Below the pieces are notes generated by a model. That model was not told where the DNA came from. It saw only the letters and a list, made by a program, of their open reading frames with translations, and ran no database searches. Shown here piece by piece: positions 57,157 to 64,000 of a DNA stretch of 64,000 bases; the first letter of the stretch is position 1; each line of letters begins with the position of its first letter. The position numbers and the translations under genes were made by a program. The DNA lies in the NCBI GenBank assembly GCA_016081115.2, contig JABTTQ020003030.1, positions 22,876 to 86,875 on the forward strand, in the 5' to 3' direction. The stretch is from Rehmannia glutinosa. Its lineage: Eukaryota; Streptophyta; Magnoliopsida; Lamiales; Orobanchaceae.

Positions 57157-57783
57157 ATGGCATACCTCACCTCCATTGAAGATCGGTTTGATTTAAGAGT
57201 TACATCCCGATGTAACTTACAAGTTCTAAGTCTAGTATATGATAAGTTAGACGCCGAACACAAGGAGCTGTTGGTGAACTCGGCTTTTGGAGACTTATAC
57301 AAGTTTCGGGATAATATTCAGATTTCTTGTAAACTTCTTCATGTTATATTATATATGAGGATTAAATCACCGGTGCATGATGAGATATGGTTCCATGTTG
57401 GGGATGCAAATGTCAGATTCGGCTTCTCGGACTTCACTCTCATCACTGGATTGAATCCCGGAATTGAGAATGATTTTGTAAAGGACATCCCATCGGATAG
57501 ATGGTTAGCAGCAGAGTATTTTGCGGGAGGGAAAAAAGCTGTGAAGCCAAGTCAATTGAAGGCGGCTTTTGAGCACCATGCAAAGAATGAGGAGGACCGA
57601 TACAAATTGGGATTGGCCTCATATATGAGTGTTGTTTTGCGGTGTAAGGAGCCTACCACTTCAATTGATATGAAGATTTTGCAAGTTGTTGACAATTTGG
57701 ATCTTGTCAATAAATACCCGTGGGGAAGATCATCCTATGACTATCTTCTACACAGTTTGACAAACCTGAATCCGAAGACATAA
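57157..57783 (+). CDS. DUF1985 domain protein in the Mutator-like element
   Basis: Open frame of 208 residues from MAYLTSIEDRFD to LTNLNPKT and stop. Residues about 65-200 match the plant DUF1985 pattern: (L)LHVILYMRIKSPVHDEIWFH, then FGFSDFTLITGLNPG, KLGLASYMSVVL and NKYPWGRSSYDYLL. DUF1985 proteins are abundant in plants and are often carried by Mutator- or CACTA-type elements together with a Ulp1-type protease; no protease was recognised here. Biochemical function unknown. The frame is intact, unlike the surrounding elements, so the insertion is comparatively young or the ORF is under constraint. Downstream exons are possible. Confidence 0.72.
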   Translation: MAYLTSIEDRFDLRVTSRCNLQVLSLVYDKLDAEHKELLVNSAFGDLYKFRDNIQISCKLLHVILYMRIKSPVHDEIWFHVGDANVRFGFSDFTLITGLNPGIENDFVKDIPSDRWLAAEYFAGGKKAVKPSQLKAAFEHHAKNEEDRYKLGLASYMSVVLRCKEPTTSIDMKILQVVDNLDLVNKYPWGRSSYDYLLHSLTNLNPKT

Positions 57784-58099
57784 TTTATCGACCATCTGAA
57801 AGACACAATTTCTAAAAGTTGTCATTGTTTAACAAACCACTGAATCCGAAGACATAATTTATAAAAGTTGTCATTGTTACAAACCACTGAATTACATGCA
57901 AAACAACTAACATCTAAACAACTGAATTACTTCCTACAGAAACATCATCCACTGAACTTTCTGAGTCAATCACTACTGGATTGTTGCTATGATTGCGTTA
58001 TGTGTTTTGAAAACGTTGTAGGCGATGTCATAATATTGAAACCCAGTCGTCCGAAACTCTTTTTCTTCAATGCTTTCCTGTACAAATGACATGTAAATT

Positions 58100-58513
58100 A
58101 GAATGTCAAAGTGTAAAAAATAACCAACGTAACCATATTATGTTCTGGTTAATTACCTCTCCAATTCGATTAAAGTAATTGCCATCCACATATACGATGT
58201 TTCGTCCCTTGTCAAATCTAGCTCTTGTTTTGTCAATATAACTTTCAAACCTCTCAAACCTGTCCCGGAACAACTGAATTCAAGCTTTAACATCAGCAAC
58301 ACTAAAGTCCTTCGAAAATATGCTTCGAAGTTGTGGAGCAATTAGACGGATTAAGGAGTTCCACTCAACAGCATCATGCACTGGCATGATGCGAGTGAAA
58401 CAATCTAGCATTTTAAGCAGGTAGCGTTCTCTGCGGGTTCCCGGTTCACTAGCATTTAAAACAAGTAGTCTTAAATAAGAAAAATACAAAGTAGAATGCA
58501 TTCTAATTAACAA
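58100..58513 (-). pseudogene. Unknown ORF fragment, copy 1
   Basis: The minus-strand frame includes RRERYLLKMLDCFTRIMPVH, IAPQLRSIFSKDFSVADVKA, a stop, then IQLFRDRFERFESYIDK and FDKGRNIVYVDGNYFNRIGE. The block FS-x2-VK-x2-IQLFR ... NIVYV-G-YF is also in copy 2 (59340-60124). It may be part of the C-terminal region of DUF1985-type proteins, but this is not established. Confidence 0.4.
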
Positions 58514-58889
58514 ACAATAAAATTTGGCATCTACTTACTTGTAAATATGTAATGTCAAAATCAAGGCACAGTAGAATTCTAAATTTGTTTGTCAAGCCCC
58601 CGCATCATGTTAAAACAACCAAAACAGACATTAAGAACCGATATATATTAAAACCCTAACCCTAAACCTACACTAAAAAGCAACATGAAACAAAATATGA
58701 AACAATTGATTAAGAAAATCAACAAAGCATGTTGATGTAAAACAAAAGAACAACATTTACCTCAAGAACTGTTAGTTCGTCCCGTTCGTCTTCTTCGTTC
58801 GCTTTTTCGGAAGGTAAAAAATGAAAAATGACTCAGAAACGTCTTTTTAAACTAAACTGTGGGGGTACACGAAACTTCAAAAGTGGTTG

Positions 58890-59095
58890 ACTAATCGATT
58901 CATGTGTCGTTCAAGTGGTCGATTAATCGACCACGGTTGTCGTTCCGTGGTCGATTAGTCGACCATCTGAACGACACATGAATCGATTAATCGACTCATT
59001 TGTCGTTATGTAGTCGATTAGTCGACCATCTGAATGACACATTAATCGATTAATCGACTCTTTGTCGTTCCGTAGTCGATTAATCGATCAATGTT
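58890..59095. repeat. GTCGATTAATCGAC cluster, middle
   Basis: Seven palindromes or variants (GTCGATTAGTCGAC, ATCGATTAATCGAC) alternate with ATCTGAACGACACAT / TTTGTCGTTCCGTAG in about 200 bp. Confidence 0.88.
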
Positions 59096-59339
59096 TCCTT
59101 CATATTGTACCAAACATACAGTGCAATAAATCACACGTTTAAAACAAAAACAGTAATCACACATTCAGAACAACCATACATAATTACATAAAACCTAAAC
59201 TATTGTTCAACCATAATTACACAGCCTAATCTTAACTATTCAACCATACATTCAAAACCTAAATTAAAACATTCAACCATAATTACACAACTTTAAAATT
59301 GTTCAAGAACAACCATACATAACATAAAAATTTAAGGAA

Positions 59340-60124
59340 GACCACCCGGCTCAACATCCTCGTCAGCATCGACCCCTGATGGACCAACCCCATCACCACC
59401 ATCAACCCTTGATGGACCGACCCCATCACCACCATCAACCCTGATGGACAGCTCCATCTCCACCAAGAGGACCCATCCAAAGACCTCGGGGTAAGGGATC
59501 GAAACACAGCGGAACATCACCATCATCATATCTGAGAATCGAGGTAAAGTTTGGATTGTCGGGATGGTAGCCGTGTTTGTTGGATAAGTCAACAGGGTGG
59601 CATTTGATTCTACGAATATATTATGGGCGATTTTAAAGTATTTGAACCCATTCATCCTGAAGAATCGTTGCTCAATGGTCTCATAAATGATAAAAATACA
59701 AAAAAAAATATTATTATGTATAATTAATTAATTCAATATGAACAAATTAAATATTTCTTACCCCTCTAACAAGATCCCGGTAAAGCCCGAATAAACTATG
59801 TTGTTCTCATGATCATACGTCACACGGGGAGTTTTAATGGCGCACAAATGACTCGAACTTTGTTCGGAACAATTGAATCTGACTTTTAACCTTTCCGAGG
59901 CTAAAATGTTTCTTGAAATGTGCACGAAGGTCAAAAGTGACAAGACGCAACGAGTTGAATTCGGATTAGATGGACAGTATGATAAAAGCGAGGTAACGAT
60001 TAAGATATTCATAGAGCCATTCATCTTCTTTCAATGGTCCAACCGATTGGTTGGAGCATCTCATGATTATTTGATTCTGGTAACGAGGCATATCTCTCTA
60101 TTCAAGGAAAATGAGCAGGATTAG
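59340..60124 (-). pseudogene. Unknown ORF fragment, copy 2, with acidic repeats
   Basis: Minus-strand frames in order: FSLGKVKSQIQLFRTKFESF, then (after a frame change) IKTPRVTYDHENNIVYSGFT, and downstream RFFRMNGFKYFKIAHNIFVE with a tail of GGDGVGPS repeats (about 59445-59350). The first part is a diverged duplicate of 58100-58513. Possibly a multi-exon gene; exon limits are not resolved. Confidence 0.4.
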
Positions 60125-60294
60125 TAAAACGAAACCTTCGACTTTTTAAGCGTAGGGTGGGGTAAACGAAACATCATTTTAATCAAAAAGTAATAAAAAC
60201 TGAAACGAAACGTCTTTTTAATCATAAAGTAATAAAAACTGAAACGGAGCATCTTTTAACTACTTTTCAAACGAAACGTCATTTTAATTGTGTC

Positions 60295-60400
60295 GTTTAG
60301 TGGTCGATTAATCGACTCTCTGAGCGACAGAATGGTCGATTAATGGTCGATTAATCGACTACTGAACGGTGATCGATTAATGGTCGGTCAGATGTCGTTT
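60295..60400. repeat. GTCGATTAATCGAC cluster, right
   Basis: Four copies in about 100 bp (60303-60317, 60334-60342, 60346-60360, 60371-60380) next to GAACGG / GAGCGAC blocks. Confidence 0.85.
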
Positions 60401-60407
60401 AACCCTA

Positions 60408-60466
60408 CTTTTAGGGTTTGTTTAGGGTTTAGGGTTTAGGGTTTAGGATTTAGGGTTTAATTAAAC
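60408..60466. repeat. Short interstitial telomere-like repeat (TTTAGGG)n
   Basis: About six TTTAGGG units, one with a substitution (TTTAGGA), in 59 bp. This is the plant telomere unit, here internal to the Mutator-like element. Single or double units also occur near 56785 and 58655 (CCCTAAA). Confidence 0.9.
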
Positions 60467-60519
60467 TTGTAAAATCTCTCATATAATTTAGTATAATATG
60501 TTATAATTTAGTATAATAT

Positions 60520-60955
60520 GTTATAAAATCTTTCATATAATTTAGCGTTGATCGGGATTACAATAATCATGGGACTATAAATCACGTTGCAGAAGTATGT
60601 TACACTATATCATATGTTATCAATATGTTTGCCGATTTTTTCACAATCAATTGTAAAATATATCATACTATATGCTACATAGTATCATCATATGTTATAA
60701 AATCTTTCATATAATTTAGTGTTGATCTGGATTACAATAATCACGGGACTATAAATCACGTTCCACTGTATGTTACACTATATCATATGTTATCAATATG
60801 TTGCCGATTTGTTCGCCGTCAATTGTAAAATATATTATACTATATGCTACATAGTATCATCATATGTTATAAAATCTCTTACATAATTTAGTCTTGATCG
60901 GGATTACAATAATCATAGTATCATATATTATAAAATCTTAAATAATTTAGTACTA
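60520..60955. repeat. Tandem repeat, unit about 173 bp, 2.5 copies
   Basis: GTTATAAAATCTTTCATATA recurs at 60520, 60694 and 60866 (the last with CTCTTACATA). Two complete copies are close to identical over GATTACAATAATCA, ACTATAAATCACGTT and CTATATGCTACATAGTATC. Confidence 0.88.
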
Positions 60956-60959
60956 TATG

Positions 60960-61230
60960 CTATATGATCGGTCACAAGTCGTGCAACCCGACTGACCCAG
61001 GCCCCCGTGGTCGGTCGAGATTGTGCTGACGACCTGGACCCGGCCCCATGGTCGGTCGATAGAATCGTCAACCTGACCGACCACGTGGTCGGTCAGATGT
61101 CGTTCGGCCCAACCTAACTGACCCCGTGGTCGGTTGCAACTTGACATGATCGACCCACAGCCCGATCTGACCGACCCTGATCGACCATGTAGTCGGTTAA
61201 AGATCGATCAGGGTCGGTCAACCCAATGAA
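60960..61230. repeat. GGTCGGTC-rich GC cluster
   Basis: Many copies of GTGGTCGGTC and GACCGACC in both orientations with CTGACCC / ACCTGAC. GC-rich compared with the flanks. It lies just inside the right terminal repeat and may be a diverged form of the palindrome clusters. Confidence 0.8.
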
Positions 61231-61789
61231 GAACGATTACTTTAACATTTGTTTTTGGTTATTTTGACAATACAGAGAGGTTTGTCCAAATTCATGAATA
61301 CAACAATTACGAAATCGGAGACGAAATACAACAATCACTAAATATGTGATTGTCTATCGCTCATTGGGGTCGATTAAATGACCCGATTCTGCAAATACGC
61401 AGCATTCGATTAGTCGACTTCATCTACTCGAGAAAATGAACAAAATGACAGATAAATTGAATAAAACAATGCCATAAGGTCAGAGGAACTAAATTCAAAC
61501 ATGAACGTTGATTTCGCTTGCAATGTCGAAGATTAGGAAGGAGGAGATGTACGGATTTTCCATTCGTTGAACTACAAACCCCCAAAAATTCGGTTGATAT
61601 ACACAAATTTGTGGAAGAAATAAAAAGGGGTATTTTAGACCTTTGCAATTGGAGTGTTGTTGGCATATTAAAGTGCTGAAAGGGTAATTTGGACATTTAA
61701 CATAGAAGAAGCCCATTATTGAACTTTTGGAATAAGTAAGGCCATTTTTGAACATCTTCTATTTGACTAGGCCAAACTTGTACAAACCC

Positions 61790-62600
61790 CGTTTATCTTT
61801 GATCTCCACATCAAATTCTTGGAGTAAGAGGACCCATTGAATTAATCATGGCTTCGCATCATTTTTGTCAAGAAAGTAGCGTAAGGTGGAGTGATCCGTA
61901 TAGATAATGACTTTTGATAGGATCAAGTATGAGTGAAATTTGTCAAAGGCGAAAACCACTGCAAGTAACTCCTTTTCGGTAGTTGTATAATTGGATTGAG
62001 CAGGATTCAGAGGTTTACTTGCATAGTAAATTGGCTGGAAATATTTATCTTTTTGTTGCCCGAGTACCGCACCTACCGCATAGTCGCTGGCATCACACAT
62101 GAGTTCGAACGATTGAGACCAATCCGGAGCCACCATGATAGGGGAAGTGGTGAGTTTTTCTTTTAAAGTATTGAATGCTTGAAGGCATTCATCATTGATA
62201 TCAAAAACTACATCCTTCTCTAAGAGGCAAGTAAGTGGCCGGGCGATTTTGGAAAAATCTTTGATGAAGCACCTATAAAACCCGGCGTGCCCCAAAAAGC
62301 TTCGGACTGCCTTCACCGAGGTGGGTGGTGGCAGTTTGGAAATTGTGTCAACTTTGCCTTGTCCACTTCAATGCCCCTGCAAGAAATTTTATGTCCCAAA
62401 ATAATTCATTCTTGTACCATGAAGTGGCATTTTTCCCAGTTAAGAACCAGGTTAGTTTGTTCGCAATGAACAAGGACTTTTTTAAGATTTGCAAGACAAA
62501 TAAGGAGTCCCCAAAAACTGAGAAGTCATCCATGAAGACTTCCATGATTTCTTCTACAAGTTCGTCGAAGATGGCGAGCATGCAACGTTGAAAGGTTGCG
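61790..62600 (-). pseudogene. Athila RT palm and RNase H, right of the insertion
   Basis: The frame at 62581-62348 holds VEEIMEVFMDDFSVFGDS, the RT catalytic box (FMDD). The frame 62316-61846 has VRSFLGHAGFYRCFIKDFS, APDWSQSFELMCDASDYAVG with the RNase H Asp, and NYTTTEKELLAVVFAFDKF; it runs on to WVLLLQEFDVEIKDKRG and stops at the insertion site. One frameshift separates RT from RNase H. Confidence 0.85.
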
Positions 62601-63000
62601 ATTGCACAACCCGAAAGGCGTCGTCGACAGCGAAAGTACCTTCAAGAAAGCAATAATAAAGGTGACGGATAATCGTTCAAGCATTTGATCAATAAAAGGT
62701 AAGGGGAAAATGGTCATTGAGTAGCATCGTTAAGTCGTCGATGTCGATGCAAACTCTCCAACCTTTGTTCCGTTCGCATTGGAATAAGTTCATTCTTCTC
62801 ATTCGGTACCACCGTCATCCCACCTTTCTTTGGGACCACTTGACCGTGCTTACCCATTCATCGGAGATTGGGTAAATGAGCCCAAAGCATCAAGTAGTTT
62901 GATTACTTCTGCCTTGACTACCTCTTTCATGTTTGGATTTAAGCGACGTTGAGGTAGAACAACCAGCTCGAATTTTCCTCAATCAAAATTTTATGAGTAC
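62526..63000 (-). pseudogene. Athila RT, N-terminal part, internally deleted
   Basis: Minus-strand pieces CIDIDDLT, DHFPLPFIDQMLERL, MPFGLCN-like. The middle of the fingers/palm (the F-x-D-G-Y-S-G-Y region) is shortened compared with the usual RT length. Confidence 0.65.
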
Positions 63001-63235
63001 AAAAGGAAGGATTGATCCCTTGAATATCGGTGATTTTCAAGCGATGGCCTTTTTGTGTTCAGTAATATTGCCAACAATCTATCCTTTTTTGATGTGAGGA
63101 TAAATTGGAGGAAATAATCACGGGGAGTTTGGAGTTATCGACTAGAAATGCATATTCAAGGTGTTCGGGTAGTTCTTTTAACTCCAACGGTGGTGGGTCC
63201 TCAATGGATGGTTTCTATGCCCCACTTGAGAGTTT

Positions 63236-64000
63236 TCAATTTTTCCAACTCTTTCTCGCTGTTGGTGTGTTTCCTCCAATGCGAGTCACATTCCCTAAGA
63301 AAGGGATTTTCCTCTCGCTATACCGCACCTTGAACAATGCAAGTCTCCAAAAATTCGTTAGAATCATGCTTGGTAAGGAATTGGTTATCTCCATATCAAC
63401 AAGATCAATAGCAAAAAAAGAGTCATCTTTATCTATTGTATTTTTCATCGATGTAGCGATTTTAAAAATGCCTTGTTCATCTTCGACTCGCAAAAATTAG
63501 TTTGCCACCATGCACGTCAATGATTGCCTTAACAAAAGAGCTAAAAATGGACGCCTCTAGGATTAAGGGGACTTCGACGTCGGTATGCATATCAAGAATT
63601 ACAAAATCGACAGGAAATATAAACTTATCGACTTTGACCAAAACATCATCAACAATACCTCTAGGATATTTAATGGACCTGTTAGCTAATTGTAAGCTCA
63701 TCCTAGTCGGTTTCGGTTTCCCAGACCCATTTGTTTGAATAAATCATAAGGCATCAAATTAATGCGCCCCTAGATCTCGCTAATGTCCGATCAACAAGTC
63801 AAATTACCAACATTGCAAGGAATAGTAAAACTCCCGGATCTTTGATTTTCGAGGTAACTTGTTTTGTATAATTGCGAACACTCCTCGCTCAATTGTACCA
63901 TTGACAACTCTTCAAGCCTTCTTTTATTTGAAAGGAGATCTTTTAAGAACTTGGAATATTTCGGCATTTGTGAAAGGGCTTCAACAAAAGGAATATTGAT
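63236..64000 (-). pseudogene. Athila protease region, cut by the window end
   Basis: Reading from the window end: PKYSKFLKDLLSNKRRLEEL, ECSQLYKT, GSFTIPCNVGNLTC, stop, NLMPYDLF, then (63701-63477) MSLQLANRSIKYPRGIVDDV, LVKVDKFIFPVDFVILDM and VPLILEASIFSSFVKAIIDV, and finally MRVEDEQGIFKI (63493-63457). The active-site D-[LT]-G segment falls in a decayed stretch near 63780. A normal Athila protease would read GRPFLAT where this has a scrambled EASIFSS. Confidence 0.75.

Larger units (their letters stand above)
56164..61785. mobile_element. Mutator-like element inserted in the Athila pol
   Basis: A 5.6-kb insertion that splits the RNase H coding region. ACCCCGTTTATCTT stands on both sides (56150-56163, 61786-61799), giving a duplication of up to 14 bp; Mutator-like elements usually make 9-11 bp, so a few bases may be shared by chance. 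The ends are long imperfect inverted repeats: CAAATATAGCC ... AATGGCCTT at left, CAAGTTTGGCC ... AATGGCCTT at right (reversed), and farther in CTCGAGTAGATGAAGTCGAT (56317-56336) with its complement at about 61414-61433. It carries a DUF1985 ORF and unknown ORF fragments but no recognised transposase, so it is probably non-autonomous. The superfamily assignment is inference. Confidence 0.7.
49332..64000 (-). mobile_element. Ty3/gypsy Athila-lineage retrotransposon, cut by the window end
   Basis: Minus orientation. Sense order from the window end: protease (63236-64000), RT (62340-62900), RNase H (61790-62316), then after an interrupting Mutator-like element (56164-61785) the end of RNase H, integrase (54689-55990), a third ORF (51958-53367) and the 3' LTR (49332-51020). 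Pol phrases (IKYPRG-DVLVKVDKFIFP, VFMDDFSVFG, WGIDFIGHFP) and the third ORF fit Athila. All ORFs are broken. The 5' LTR and gag lie outside. Confidence 0.88.

Noticed and set aside
58890..59095. Alternating palindrome and spacer considered as a CRISPR array
   Set aside because: The intervening blocks are themselves repeated (ATCTGAACGACACAT type) and of uneven length; the context is a plant transposon.

Overview
This is nuclear DNA of a flowering plant, probably a eudicot: intron-bearing gene pieces, A-tailed SINEs, and CACTA, hAT, Mutator-like, Ty1/copia and Ty3/gypsy (Tat and Athila) elements. The species cannot be read from the window. Only two ordinary host genes look intact: a secreted proline-rich protein of the cotton-fibre E6 type (3443-4255, +) and a single-exon RING-H2 ubiquitin ligase of the ATL family (22002-22697, -). 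Almost everything else is transposon, much of it nested, and several insertions have exact target-site duplications (TSDs).

Layout. 1-3400: decayed AT-rich repeats, a SINE with a 20-bp TSD, a CACTA-type MITE with TSD CAA. 3350-4255: E6-like gene and its TATA box. 5401-5583: second SINE copy with a perfect 15-bp TSD. 5867-10754: a hAT-like element (TSD GTCCACCT) holding a fold-back element and a 4.16-kb CACTA element (TSD GAG) that has captured exons of a RING-CH (MARCH-type) gene. 11.3-12.0 kb: copia remnant. 14.48-14.65 kb: third SINE copy, minus strand. 14828-16856: a second CACTA element of the same family (TSD CCA) keeping the tail of a Transposase_24 gene. 17.2-21.2 kb: one MITE and three adjacent long-TIR elements separated by TA/GA microsatellites. 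22.0-25.1 kb: ATL gene, with its upstream region duplicated in tandem and a 1.4-kb hAT element (TSD CTTCTTGG) inside the duplication.

28341-39721 is a complete but decayed Tat-lineage gypsy element on the minus strand (TSD AACAG; gag, protease, RT, two RNase H domains, integrase), with an extra antisense reading frame that has its own TATA box and splice donor. 39.9-40.1 kb holds a short copia/TRIM-like LTR. 43482-47.9 kb is a copia element on the minus strand with a 3' LTR but no recognisable 5' LTR. 49332 to the window end is an Athila-lineage gypsy element on the minus strand (3' LTR, third ORF, integrase, RT, protease), split by a 5.6-kb Mutator-like element (56164-61785) that carries a DUF1985 ORF, unknown ORF fragments and clusters of the palindrome GTCGATTAATCGAC.

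How it works together: there are no operons or pathways. The biology is serial insertion, gene capture and decay around two host genes. The most original observations are the RING-CH capture in the CACTA element, the SINE family with clean TSDs, the palindrome clusters in the Mutator-like element, and the polypurine-tract duplication at an LTR edge in the Tat element.
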